Shown: in pieces, positions 54,451 through 62,410 of the stretch
Position numbering within the stretch: the stretch's first letter is position 1
Layout of the letters: each line of letters opens with the position of its first letter
Source of the DNA: Massilia yuzhufengensis
GTDB taxonomy: Bacteria; Pseudomonadota; Gammaproteobacteria; Burkholderiales; Burkholderiaceae_D
Length of the DNA stretch: 64,000 nt
Reading direction: 5' to 3'
NCBI RefSeq assembly: GCF_900112225.1
Contig: NZ_FOLD01000017.1
Location: 51,050-115,049 of the forward strand
The notes under the pieces: generated by a model
The model's input: only the letters and a program-made list of their open reading frames with translations
What the model was told of the DNA's origin: nothing
The model's database searches: none
Made by a program: the position numbers and the translations under genes

Positions 54451-54824
54451 GGCACGGCCCGCTGTGGGACCTGGCCGAAGACCGGCACTCGGTCGCGCTG
54501 ATCGAATCCTTCATCGCCGCCGGCAAGCCGGTCGCCCTGGTCTGCCATGCGCCGGGCGTGCTGCGCCATGCCAAGGGCGCCAATGGCCGGCCGCTGGTCG
54601 AGGGCAAGCCGGTGACCGGATTCACCAACAGCGAAGAAGCCGCCGTGGAACTGACGGACATCGTGCCCTTCCTCGTCGAAAACGAACTCAAGGCCAGGGG
54701 CGGGCAGTATTCGCACGGACCGGACTGGGCGTCCTACGTCGTCACCGACGGTCTCCTGATCACCGGCCAGAACCCGGCCTCGTCGGCCGAGGCGGCGCAA
54801 CCGCTGCTCAAGCGCCTGACCTGA
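54450..54824 (+). pseudogene. DJ-1/PfpI-family type 1 glutamine amidotransferase-like protein, 5' part missing
   Basis: The sequence HGPLWDLAEDRHSVALIESF, GKPVALVCHAPGVLRHAKGA with the nucleophile-elbow Cys (VCHAP), VTGFTNSEEAAVEL and GLLITGQNPASSAEAA is the C-terminal 125 residues of a DJ-1/PfpI protein. About 90-100 N-terminal residues, including the Glu that pairs with the Cys, are absent. It is fused in frame to the TetR remnant. Such proteins often accompany TetR/NemR regulators in electrophile defence, so the original pair was probably an operon. Confidence 0.75.
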
Positions 54825-54874
54825 TCCGGCACGCCTGCCTCGGTCATGCATTCTCTTTCATAAATGCATCACAT

Positions 54875-55276
54875 ATGTTGCGAAGTCTTGCGCCGGCGTC
54901 GTGCTGCTGGCGCTGGTCCATGCCACCGCGGGCGCGCAGGCGCCGGAACTGAAGATCACCCGGCATGGTGCGCAGCCCTCCGCCAAGGGCCCGGCCCAGA
55001 ACTTCACCGGCGCCGTACGGGTCGATCCGCTGTTCGGGCCGAGCGCGCCGGCGCGCACCGCCGCGGCCTGCGTCACCTTCGAGCCGGGCGCAGCGCTGGG
55101 GCGGGAAGGTGGAAGAGACCCGGCCGGGCGGCGTCGTCTGGACCCCGCCCGGCGTCAAGCACTGGCACGTCGCCTCGCCCACCAGCGCCATGACCCACAT
55201 GGCAATCCAGGAGCAGCAGGAAGGCAAAGTGGTGGAGTGGATGGAAAAGGTGAGCGACGAGCAGTACGGCCGCTAG
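54875..55276 (+). pseudogene. Cupin-domain protein, internal deletion and frameshift
   Basis: An exported cupin. After a broken signal region come [40 protein letters not shown] and [10 protein letters not shown]. Then about 22 residues that normally hold the first metal-binding motif (a WHTHP-like segment) are missing, and the protein continues in the next frame as [25 protein letters not shown] and [20 protein letters not shown]. The junction is near 55095. An indel near 54890 also separates the likely ATG at 54875 from the reading frame. Metal binding and hence activity are probably gone. Its stop overlaps that of the convergent ferritin-like gene. Confidence 0.65.
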
Positions 55277-56544
55277 CGTGACGCGGCCGGCTCCAGCAGC
55301 GCGGCCGCGACCGTGCGCAAGGTGGCGGCCAAGGCTGGGTCCAGGCCTGGCTGCGAGGCCGCCAGCGCTTCGAGCGCTAGCGCGATCTCGTTCGCCCGCT
55401 CGGCCAGCAGCGCGGTGCCGGCTTCGCGCTGCGGCAGGGCGAGGCTGCTACGCGGCAGGTGGAAGTTCATGCCCGCGCATGGCGTCGGTGCGGCGCCGGC
55501 CGGCAGCGTCGTCAAGAGCACGCTGAGCGCGTGCACCACATGCATCAGGCTTACCGCGCTGTCGATCTCCGCCCGCCGGCCGGCAGTGCTTCCCTGCGCG
55601 ATCCCGCTGCCGCTGGCCAGCAGGCGCAGCATCAATCCGTAGCTGGCGTTGGCCAGGTCGAGAACGCGGGCGGTGGCGGGGGCGTCAATGTAGGTGCCCG
55701 GCATGTCGCCGATCGGCGCGAACATCAGCGGGTCGGACACGATGGAACGGTGCGGCATGAAGGCCGGGTCGTCGCGCAGGAAGGCGTCGTATTCGGCGGC
55801 CATCGCCACGAAGCGCGCGAAGTGCGATTCTTCCGCATCGCGCCGTCCGCCTTCGCCCTGTTCGATGATCACTTCGATGGCTTGTATCGCCGAGCGCAAG
55901 TCGGTGACCGCCACCAGGCCGGGCAGGTCCATGATGTCGCGCCCGAGCTGTGCGTCCGGGCTGCCGGCGAACAGCGCGGTTTCGCCCAGGCGCCCACTCA
56001 GTGTCTCGAAGCCCTGCTGGATGCCGCGGTACAGGTGGCCCACGGTGTCGAAGTCTTCGGCGGTGGGCGTGAGCCGGGTCGCGTAGGGCCGGCGCCGGTA
56101 GTCGGCGGGCGACTCGAAGCCCCTGGCCTGCGCCATCTCCATGCCTTCGGGCCGTTCCAGGTACACGAAGTGGGCCAGCGTATCGCGCGTGAGCGGGGCC
56201 AGGCGCACCACCACGCTGGCCGGGTGGTAGCCCGCCGGGACCGGGAAGTTCTGGCGCCGGAAATGCGGTGGCGAGCCAATGCTCATCAAGAGGTTGTTGA
56301 CAGTCGCCAGGTGCGCCATTTCTTCCATGGCCACGCTGCGGATCTCCTTGCGCCAGCGCCCGATCGCCTCGAGTTGGGCGGGCGTCACCGCTTCGTCCAG
56401 GGACTGCCTGAGGCTCCAGAGCGCATACAGGTAGGCGCACATCAGGCCATGTTCGATTTCGGCCGCTTCGGTGAGCAGGTAGATCAGCTGCTCGCGGTCG
56501 TTGACGCGCACGTCGTGCTGGTCGGTGCTGGTGGGTGTGCTCAT
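55273..56544 (-). CDS. Ferritin-like domain protein (VioB/iminophenyl-pyruvate dimer synthase type)
   Basis: A 423-residue protein. Its N-terminal half is a ferritin-like four-helix bundle: [20 protein letters not shown] and [20 protein letters not shown] give the E...ExxH and E..H iron ligands, with a second set in [11 protein letters not shown] and [11 protein letters not shown]. This arrangement is found in the ferritin-like part of VioB and in RebD-related dimer synthases, and in many stand-alone proteins of unknown role. The C-terminal half is helical and unassigned. The ATG at 56544 is the natural start; the longer frame up to 57531 overlaps the AraC gene. No tryptophan-oxidising gene is nearby, so pigment synthesis is not supported. 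Confidence 0.75.
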   Translation of the reverse strand: MSTPTSTDQHDVRVNDREQLIYLLTEAAEIEHGLMCAYLYALWSLRQSLDEAVTPAQLEAIGRWRKEIRSVAMEEMAHLATVNNLLMSIGSPPHFRRQNFPVPAGYHPASVVVRLAPLTRDTLAHFVYLERPEGMEMAQARGFESPADYRRRPYATRLTPTAEDFDTVGHLYRGIQQGFETLSGRLGETALFAGSPDAQLGRDIMDLPGLVAVTDLRSAIQAIEVIIEQGEGGRRDAEESHFARFVAMAAEYDAFLRDDPAFMPHRSIVSDPLMFAPIGDMPGTYIDAPATARVLDLANASYGLMLRLLASGSGIAQGSTAGRRAEIDSAVSLMHVVHALSVLLTTLPAGAAPTPCAGMNFHLPRSSLALPQREAGTALLAERANEIALALEALAASQPGLDPALAATLRTVAAALLEPAASR

Positions 56545-56585
56545 GCGGCCACTATACAAGATGCCCGCCTGCGCGCGCCGCACCC

Positions 56586-57371
56586 TTAGCGGCGCTGGCG
56601 CTCGCCCGCGAAGAAGGCGGTCGGCGTGCTGCCGAAGGTCTTGCGGAACATCGCGGTGAAGGCCGACTGGCTGGCGTAGCCGAGCTGCTGCGCCACCTGC
56701 CACAGCGGCAGGCCGCGCGCGATCAGCGAGGCGCCGTGCGCCAGGCGCACCTGCTGGCGCCATTGGCCGAAGCTCATGCCCAGCTCGCGCTCGAACAGGC
56801 GCGCCAGCGTGCGTTCCGACGCGCCGGCGGCCTGCGCCCAGTCGCCCAGCGTGCGGCTGTCGTCGGGGGCGTCCATGAGCGCGGCGCACAAGCCCTTGAG
56901 GCGCTTGTCGCGCGGCAGCGGCACCCGGATCGGGCGCGAGGGCGCGCGCACCATCTCGTCCAGGATCAGTTCCCCGACCAGGTTGGCGCGCGGCTGGGGC
57001 AGGCCGTCGCCGGCCGCCACCAGCGCCGCGATCAGCTCGCGCAGCAGGGGGCTCACTTCCACCACCCGGCAGGTCTGGCCGGGAAACGGGTTGCGCGAGG
57101 CGTGCACGCGCAATGGGCTCAGGCAGGCCGGCTCCAGCATCGTGACCTCGTGCTCGATGTGGGGCGCGATCCAGATCGCGCGCTGGGGCGGCACGATCCA
57201 GCTGCTGCCGTCGGCGCTGACGCGCACCATGCCGTCGGCGGCATAGGTCAGCTGGGCCCAGTCGTGGCTGTGGGCGCCGACCGAGACGTCGGCCGGCAGC
57301 TCGCGTGCCGACAGGGTCACCGGACAGTCGCCGGTGGGTCCGGGGCCCGGGGTGGGAGGCAGGGTGCGCAT
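56586..57371 (-). CDS. AraC-family transcriptional regulator
   Basis: A 261-residue regulator with an N-terminal cupin sensor (AHSHDWAQLTYAADGMVRV, WIVPPQRAIWIAPHIEHEVT) and a C-terminal AraC DNA-binding domain with two helix-turn-helix units (TLGDWAQAAGASERTLARLF and PLWQVAQQLGYASQSAFTAM, then FRKTFGSTPTAFF). It is divergent from an MFS transporter with 89 bases between start codons and probably controls it. The inducer is unknown. Confidence 0.88.
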   Translation of the reverse strand: MRTLPPTPGPGPTGDCPVTLSARELPADVSVGAHSHDWAQLTYAADGMVRVSADGSSWIVPPQRAIWIAPHIEHEVTMLEPACLSPLRVHASRNPFPGQTCRVVEVSPLLRELIAALVAAGDGLPQPRANLVGELILDEMVRAPSRPIRVPLPRDKRLKGLCAALMDAPDDSRTLGDWAQAAGASERTLARLFERELGMSFGQWRQQVRLAHGASLIARGLPLWQVAQQLGYASQSAFTAMFRKTFGSTPTAFFAGERQRR

Positions 57372-57460
57372 GGCAGGATCTCGATAAATCTTGGCCCTCT
57401 ATCTTAAATCGGACGCGCGACTTTTGCTTACACTGGGTCTTTCGGTATAAAGGGCGGCGC

Positions 57461-58672
57461 ATGAGCACTGACGACAACACCCTGCGGCAGGATGCCCGCG
57501 TGATCGGCCTGGTCGGCCTGGCGCACGGCACCTCGCACTTCTACCACCTGATCCTGGCGGCGCTGATCCCCTGGCTCAAGCCGGCCTTTGGCCTGAGCTA
57601 CACCGAACTGGGCCTCTTGATGACGGCCTTCTTCGTCGTCTCCGGCATTGGCCAGGCCATGGCCGGCTTCGTGGTCGACCGGTTTGGCGCGCGCGCCGTG
57701 CTGTTCTTCGGGATCACGATGCTGGGGGTCTCGGCGCTGGTGCTTTCCGGCGCCGGCAGCTACGCCGGCCTGATGCTCGGCGCGCTGCTGGCCGGCACCG
57801 GCAATGCGGTATTCCACCCGGCCGACTACACCATCCTGAACCAGCGCGTCTCGCCCGCGCGCCTGGCCCATGGTTTTTCGGTGCACGGCATCGTCGGCAA
57901 TATCGGCTGGGCCGCGGCGCCCGTGTTCCTCACCGCGATCGCCGCCACCCAGGGCTGGCGCGCGGCGCTGCTGTCGGCGGCGGCGCTGCCGGTGGCGGTG
58001 CTGGCGCTGCTGGTGCTCAACCGCCACGCGCTGCGGCCCGACCCGATCGCGCGCCCAAGCGCCGCCGCCCAGGGCGGCACGCTCGCTTTTCTCAAGCTGC
58101 GCGCGGTCTGGCTGTGCTTCTGCTTCTTCCTGCTCACCGCCATCGCGCTGGGCGGCATCCAGAGTTTCGCCACCATCAGCCTGGAATCGCTGTACGGGAT
58201 CTCGCATGCGCTGGCCACCAGTTCCTACACGGCCTATATGCTGGCCTCGGCGCTGGGCATGGTGGCCGGCGGCTTCCTGGGCGCCGGCTCGCAGCAGCAC
58301 GACCGCACCGTGGCGCTGGCCTTCTCGGTCGCGGCGCTGCTGGCGCTGGTGCTGGCCGCCGGCGCGGGCCCGGCCTGGATGGCGCTGCCGCTGATGGGCC
58401 TGATCGGCCTATGCTCGGGCGTGGCGGGGCCGTCGCGCGACCTGATGATCCGCGCAGCCGCCCCGGCCGGCGCCACCGGGCGCGTGTATGGCGTCGTGTA
58501 TTCGGGGCTGGACAGCGGGCTGGCCATCGGTCCGCTGCTGTTTGGCCTGGTGATGGATGCGGGCCGGCCGGGCTGGGTGTTTGCCGGCGTGGCCCTGTTC
58601 CAGGCGCTGGCGATCGCCACCGCGGTGGGCGTGGGCGGCTCGACCCGGGCGCGTCGGCTGAGCGCCGCCTGA
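57461..58672 (+). CDS. MFS transporter (Fsr-like)
   Basis: A 403-residue transporter with 12 predicted membrane helices. LAHGTSHFYHLILAALIPWL at the start, VVDRFGARAVLFFG in the first loop (MFS motif A variant), TGNAVFHPADYTILNQRV and VHGIVGNIGWAAAPVF resemble fosmidomycin-resistance (Fsr) type exporters. The ATG at 57461 precedes the first helix; AAGGGCGG may serve as ribosome site. The divergent AraC gene suggests induction by a compound it exports or imports. The substrate is not predictable. Confidence 0.82.
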   Translation: MSTDDNTLRQDARVIGLVGLAHGTSHFYHLILAALIPWLKPAFGLSYTELGLLMTAFFVVSGIGQAMAGFVVDRFGARAVLFFGITMLGVSALVLSGAGSYAGLMLGALLAGTGNAVFHPADYTILNQRVSPARLAHGFSVHGIVGNIGWAAAPVFLTAIAATQGWRAALLSAAALPVAVLALLVLNRHALRPDPIARPSAAAQGGTLAFLKLRAVWLCFCFFLLTAIALGGIQSFATISLESLYGISHALATSSYTAYMLASALGMVAGGFLGAGSQQHDRTVALAFSVAALLALVLAAGAGPAWMALPLMGLIGLCSGVAGPSRDLMIRAAAPAGATGRVYGVVYSGLDSGLAIGPLLFGLVMDAGRPGWVFAGVALFQALAIATAVGVGGSTRARRLSAA

Positions 58673-58675
58673 GGC

Positions 58676-59431
58676 TTAACTGACGCTGGCGCCGGCCGCC
58701 AGCTTTTCCGCTTCATCGGCCTCGCGCCGGGTGACGTGGACGATCGAGATGTCGAAATGGTAGGTCATGGCCGACACGGCGCCCATGGCGTCGCCGGCGC
58801 AGATGCGGTCGACCACGGCTTCGTGGGCGTCGATCACGCGCGCCAGTTCGCTCTCGCTGCGGCGGTCGTCGAAGTGGATGCGCGACGAGGCTTCCACCGG
58901 GGTGCGCAGCGCGGCCAGCAGGATGCTGTTGAGCGGATTGCCGCTGGCCTCCGCAATGACGGTGTGGATCGCGGTATCGCAGGCGACCCGGCGCGTATGG
59001 TCGGAGCCGGCCGAGCGCATCTGCACCACCAGCTCGCGCAGTTGCTGGCGCTGCTCTGGCGTCGCGTAGCGCGCCGCCAGCTGGGCCGACTGCAGTTCGA
59101 TCGCGCGGCGGGTCTCGATGACGTGGGCCACGCTCACCTGCGCCGTGTTGAGTGCGTAGTCGAACACCTGCGCCAGCACGTGCGGGTCGATCGCCTTCAG
59201 GCGCGGCTTGCGCCCGCCCTCGATCTCCAGGATGCCCAGCGCCGCCAGCGTGCGATAGGCCTCGCGCACGCTGCCGCGGCTGACCTTGAGGTCCAGGCCG
59301 ATCTGCACTTCGCTCGGCACCCGGTCCCCGGGGCGCAGCTGCTCGCGGTTGACGAGGGCCAGCAGGTGGCGCGCCACCTGGGCCGACAGGGTGGGGCGTT
59401 CGAGCGAGGGAAGTGGAGCGATCTGGTTCAT
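58676..59431 (-). CDS. GntR/FadR-family transcriptional regulator
   Basis: A 251-residue protein. The N-terminal winged helix is RPGDRVPSEVQIGLDLKVSR followed by GSVREAYRTLAALGILEIEG. The C-terminal FCD-type helical domain has VIETRRAIELQSAQLAARYA, DTAIHTVIAEASGNPLN and VIDAHEAVVDRICAGDAMGA, whose Asp/His residues usually bind a metal and a carboxylate ligand. It converges with the MFS gene with only 3 bases between stops. The target is unknown; an esterase-like remnant begins just beyond its start on the other strand. Confidence 0.87.
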   Translation of the reverse strand: MNQIAPLPSLERPTLSAQVARHLLALVNREQLRPGDRVPSEVQIGLDLKVSRGSVREAYRTLAALGILEIEGGRKPRLKAIDPHVLAQVFDYALNTAQVSVAHVIETRRAIELQSAQLAARYATPEQRQQLRELVVQMRSAGSDHTRRVACDTAIHTVIAEASGNPLNSILLAALRTPVEASSRIHFDDRRSESELARVIDAHEAVVDRICAGDAMGAVSAMTYHFDISIVHVTRREADEAEKLAAGASVS

Positions 59432-59520
59432 CGATGCAGCCTAACTTTTCCGGTGCCGGGTGTCAAACCAAGCGTCACACCGGCGCCGGCGCGGCCGGGG
59501 AATCCCCGTACACATGCCCG

Positions 59521-60059
59521 ATGCGGTGAACCCTGCGCGCTGCTGCCGGTAGCGGACGACGTGCCCGCCGGCGTCCTTACCACGCAGCGCCACGTCTCCA
59601 CCGGGGCCTACCCGGGCGTCGCCCGCAGCTACACGGTCTACGTGCCGCAGCAGTACCGCGCCGATACGCAGGCCAGCCTGATGGTGTTCCAGGACGGGGC
59701 GCGCGATCGCCGGCATCATTTCGGGCGGCCACCGCGCCTTCAACGCCGCCTGGGAGCGGCCGGACGCCTTCGGCAAGGTGCTCACGCACTGCGGCAGCTT
59801 CGTCGACATCCGCGGCGGGCGCGCCTGCGCCAGCCGGGTGCGGCGCGAACCGGTGAAACCGCTGCGGGTATTCCTGCAAAGCGGCGCCCACGACCTGGAC
59901 ATCATGTTCGGCAACTGGCTGCTGGCCAACCGCGAGATGGCGGCGGCGCTGGCCTACCGCGGGTATGACCTGCGCTTCGAGGAAGGCGAGGGCTGGCACT
60001 CGCTCAGGCACGGCGGCGCGGTCCTGGCCGACAGCCTGCGCTGGCTGTGGCGGGCCTAG
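59521..60059 (+). pseudogene. Enterochelin-esterase-like alpha/beta hydrolase, large internal deletion
   Basis: N-terminal sequence VPAGVLTTQRHVSTGAYPGV and YTVYVPQQYRADTQASLMVF is seen to about 59700. The next matching part (RAIAGIISGGHRAFNAAWER, PDAFGKVLTHCGSFVDIRGG) lies in another frame directly behind, skipping about 100 residues of the fold. It continues to the end with VFLQSGAHDLDIMFGNWLLA, EMAAALAYRGYD and GWHSLRHGGAVLAD, including the catalytic His. The usual nucleophile motif GxSxGG reads GIISGG, with position 3 Ile-Ser displaced. No good start codon is in frame. This is a dead gene. Confidence 0.65.
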
Positions 60060-60883
60060 CGCAGCGCGTCGAGCGCCGGCAGCGAGGCGGAGGTAGCCCC
60101 GAGCGCCACGGTGTGGGTATATGGGCCCGGCGCGCGCGCGGCGGTAATGACGGGGACCGCCAGCGCGGCGCCGCGCTGTTCGCTGCCGTGCACGCGGCAG
60201 TCCGGCATGCAGCCGAAGAACTCGCCGCGCCCGGCCAGGTCGCCCAGCGACAGCGGCGCGAGGTCGCGCAGCAGCATGCCCATCGGCGTGTCGATCGCCA
60301 CCGGATGGCCGGGCTGCTCGAATGAGGTGAGGCGGTTGTGCATGTTCCCGGTCAGGGCGATGACGAGGCCGCGCGGGGCGGCCTGCGCGGCCGAGCGGAC
60401 GCGCGCCGCCATGTGCTCATCGCGGGTGCCGGGCGCGCCGCGCGGCTTGTCGATGGCGATGATACTCACCGGCTTGCCCTGTGCGCGCCAGCGGCGCGCC
60501 TGTTCGACCAGCATCAGCATGGCGCCGCTGGCGCGGCCATCGCGCACCTTGTTCCAGAACCAGGAGCCGGCCGTGAGCGCGGCGCTGGCCTCGTCGTCAC
60601 CGCTGGAGGCGGCATAGGCCGCCAGCCGTGCCTGTTCTTCCTGCGGCATCTCGAGCGCCAGCGTGACGGCGCGGCCGTCGTCGAGCGCGGCGCAGGCCAG
60701 GCGCGCGGCCAGCGCCGGGTATTCGCGCGTGCCATGCATTTCCCCGAGCAGGATGATGTGCGCGGTGCGCGCGATCTGCTGTGGATCGGCCACCGGCCCG
60801 CAGCCGTCCGGCAGCGCCGCTGCGGCGCGGACCGGCGCCAGGCTGGTGAGTAAAAGGCTGCACAGGACCAGGATTGCGCGCAT
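60056..60883 (-). CDS. ChaN-like exported protein, copy A
   Basis: A 275-residue protein with a signal peptide (residues 1 to about 21). The conserved core is HIILLGEMHGTREYPALAAR, VTLALEMPQEEQARL, GSWFWNKVRDGRAS and LVIALTGNMHNRLT. The LGE-x-HGT and GN-H-N motifs place it in the ChaN/TIKI/erythromycin-esterase-like fold, whose members include heme-binding lipoproteins and metallohydrolases. No lipobox is seen. A paralogue lies at 62411-63250. The ATG at 60883 follows GAGGTGAT. Function is undetermined. Confidence 0.7.
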   Translation of the reverse strand: MRAILVLCSLLLTSLAPVRAAAALPDGCGPVADPQQIARTAHIILLGEMHGTREYPALAARLACAALDDGRAVTLALEMPQEEQARLAAYAASSGDDEASAALTAGSWFWNKVRDGRASGAMLMLVEQARRWRAQGKPVSIIAIDKPRGAPGTRDEHMAARVRSAAQAAPRGLVIALTGNMHNRLTSFEQPGHPVAIDTPMGMLLRDLAPLSLGDLAGRGEFFGCMPDCRVHGSEQRGAALAVPVITAARAPGPYTHTVALGATSASLPALDALR

Positions 60884-60944
60884 ACGATCACCTCGGTGTC
60901 GACGGGGAAGGCGCCGATTGTAGCGCTGCCGCGCGCGCTGGAAT

Positions 60945-61316
60945 CTATCCGATTGTCATGTTCGCCGGCCCATGCCGCGCCTCCGGCTGTGGCGCCAGCG
61001 CCACCAGGGCGCGCGCCTCGCCCATGATCGTCAGGATCGTCCTGACGCAGGCCAGCGTGGGCGCGCCCGAACGCGCGTCCGCGCCCTTGGCGTAGGCACG
61101 CGCGATGCGGGTCGCCACCGGTGCGCCGTCCGGCACCTGCTCGCGGTACAGGCGGGTCAGGGTGACAACGGTTTCGTGCAGCGCGTGGTGGGCCGAGCGC
61201 GCGATATTGCGTCCCGTGCCCACCTCGCGGATCGACTCGGCAACGATCTGTTCGAGCTGGCGCTCGGCCCTGCCGATGAGCATGACAACCTGGCCGGGAG
61301 TGAACGTGATTCGCAT
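60945..61316 (-). CDS. Small hypothetical protein
   Basis: A 123-residue mostly helical protein (MRITFTPGQVVMLIGRAERQ, EQIVAESIREVG, HHALHETVVTLTRLYREQVP). It has no signal peptide, membrane segment or known motif. The ATG at 61316 follows GAGGT by 8 bases; the frame could start at 61358. It is 13 bases from the end of the next hypothetical gene upstream on the same strand if the long start is used. Family not recognised. Confidence 0.5.
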   Translation of the reverse strand: MRITFTPGQVVMLIGRAERQLEQIVAESIREVGTGRNIARSAHHALHETVVTLTRLYREQVPDGAPVATRIARAYAKGADARSGAPTLACVRTILTIMGEARALVALAPQPEARHGPANMTIG

Positions 61317-61344
61317 GGCGTCTACCTCGTGGTGCGTGGAAATT

Positions 61345-61734
61345 TCATGCGGCGTCATTGATCCCGTCGGCCGTCGCCGCCAACGCCGCCGCCTTCGGCA
61401 TCACCCGCGACGGGCGTACCCGGGGCGGCGGCAGGGGCGGGGCAAACGGGCGGATCTGCGTCAGCGCGCCGACGCAGGGCGCCACGCTGTCGTCGATTTG
61501 AACCGACGCGCCACGCGCGCCCTGCAGAAACTGGGCAATCGCGATTCTGACAAGCATACGGTTGGTGAGTTCAGGCGAGGTTCCGACTTTCCGGCTGTGA
61601 TAGAGGAACGAGGAGGTCACGCCGGCGGCATCGGTGATCTCGACCTTCTTCGGCAAGGAGAAGCCGTAGCGTCCACTGGCCCAGAGCTTGACCAGGCACG
61701 CGCCACTGTGGGGGGTTGAGTAGCTGAAGTTCAT
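61345..61734 (-). CDS. Hypothetical protein
   Basis: A 129-residue protein of no recognised family. The first 80 residues look folded (CLVKLWASGRYGFSLPKKVE, ITDAAGVTSSFLYHSRKVG, RMLVRIAIAQFLQGARGASV); the rest is Pro/Arg-rich and probably disordered. It starts about 90 bases from the REP-like repeats. Its C-terminus overlaps the possible longer start of the downstream small gene by 14 bases, so an operon is likely. Confidence 0.45.
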   Translation of the reverse strand: MNFSYSTPHSGACLVKLWASGRYGFSLPKKVEITDAAGVTSSFLYHSRKVGTSPELTNRMLVRIAIAQFLQGARGASVQIDDSVAPCVGALTQIRPFAPPLPPPRVRPSRVMPKAAALAATADGINDAA

Positions 61735-61821
61735 GAATTAATCGTAAGCCCGCCCGCTTGTATGCACGATTCGAAATTGTTCCAAACCGTAACGGACGAA
61801 ACAAAAGTTTCCATGCGCCCA

Positions 61822-62031
61822 TACCGTCTAACTTCGGGGTCAGGTCTGACATTTGGACACGACCTCGACGGTACAAAGGACATTGTTAGCGCATTCCGGA
61901 CAATTTCGTTGCTGGCAATGCGCTTGTACCGTCTAACTTCGGGGTCAGGTCTGACATTTGGACACGACCTCGACGGTACGAAGGACATTGTTAGCGCATT
62001 CCGGACAATTTCGTTGCTGGCAATGCGCTTG
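61822..62031. repeat. 105-bp tandem direct repeat, two copies, REP-like
   Basis: Units 61822-61926 and 61927-62031 are identical except for one base (TACAAAGG against TACGAAGG). Each contains TTCGGGGTCAGGTCTGACAT and a hairpin whose outer arms are AGCGCATT and AATGCGCT with an inner GACAA/TTG pairing. Near identity shows a recent duplication. The core resembles REP-type sequences often linked to RAYT transposases; no such transposase is in the window. Confidence 0.85.
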
Positions 62032-62053
62032 GGAGCAAAGTAAGGCTGAGCTT

Positions 62054-62082
62054 GTGTCCAAATGTCAGACCTGACCCCGAAG
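62054..62082. repeat. Inverted copy of the REP-like core
   Basis: These 29 bases are the exact reverse complement of 61832-61860 and 61937-61965. With the tandem copies they could fold into a large stem, as REP/BIME pairs do. Confidence 0.85.
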
Positions 62083-62188
62083 TGCGAAGTGTGTCACGCG
62101 TGTCATATTCGGCGGGCACTTAGGGACTGCTCAGGCAGAATGGGGGGGATTGCCCGCGTGGCGGGCGACGCCGATATGGGAGAACGCA

Positions 62189-62398
62189 ATGGCAAATGTA
62201 GTGAGCGCTGCGCTGGAGTACGCGGGACGGCACCAGGGCGCCGGCCCGGATGTGGAATGGCAGGTCCGCTTCGTGGGCGACGAGTCCCGGAGCGGGCATA
62301 TCGAGCATGTCCAGGACCAGGTGTATGCCCTGGTGAAATCGAAGGGCGATACCTATTACTTCGATGCCGACAAAGTCGTGTTCATGCGAGTGAAGTAA
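62189..62398 (+). CDS. Small hypothetical protein (69 residues)
   Basis: A compact 69-residue protein with alternating hydrophobic and polar residues suggesting a small beta fold: DVEWQVRFVGDESRSGHIEH, VQDQVYALVKSKGDTYYFDA, DKVVFMRVK. No signal peptide and no known motif. The ATG at 62189 is preceded by GGGAGA, and codon use resembles that of neighbours. It converges with the ChaN-like copy B. Confidence 0.55.
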   Translation: MANVVSAALEYAGRHQGAGPDVEWQVRFVGDESRSGHIEHVQDQVYALVKSKGDTYYFDADKVVFMRVK

Positions 62399-62410
62399 GC
62401 GCGGTGACGT

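Larger units (their letters stand above)
61735..62188. other. Non-coding region carrying REP-like repeats
   Basis: About 450 bases without a believable gene. It is filled by the 105-bp tandem repeat and an inverted copy of its core (separate entries). Because the repeat length is a multiple of three, both strands show open frames across it, but these only repeat themselves and are not taken as genes. Confidence 0.65.

Noticed and set aside
55273..56544. Violacein or other bis-indole biosynthesis because of the VioB-like ferritin domain
   Set aside because: No tryptophan oxidase, VioC/D/E or related gene is adjacent; stand-alone proteins with this domain are common.
55273..57531. Single 752-residue protein covering the AraC and ferritin-like genes
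   Set aside because: The first part is out of frame with the clear AraC protein on the same strand; the ferritin-like protein has its own start at 56544.
61762..62043. 93-residue plus-strand and 85-residue minus-strand frames over the 105-bp repeat
   Set aside because: They exist only because the repeat length is a multiple of three; the same 35-residue block is repeated and no ribosome site precedes them.
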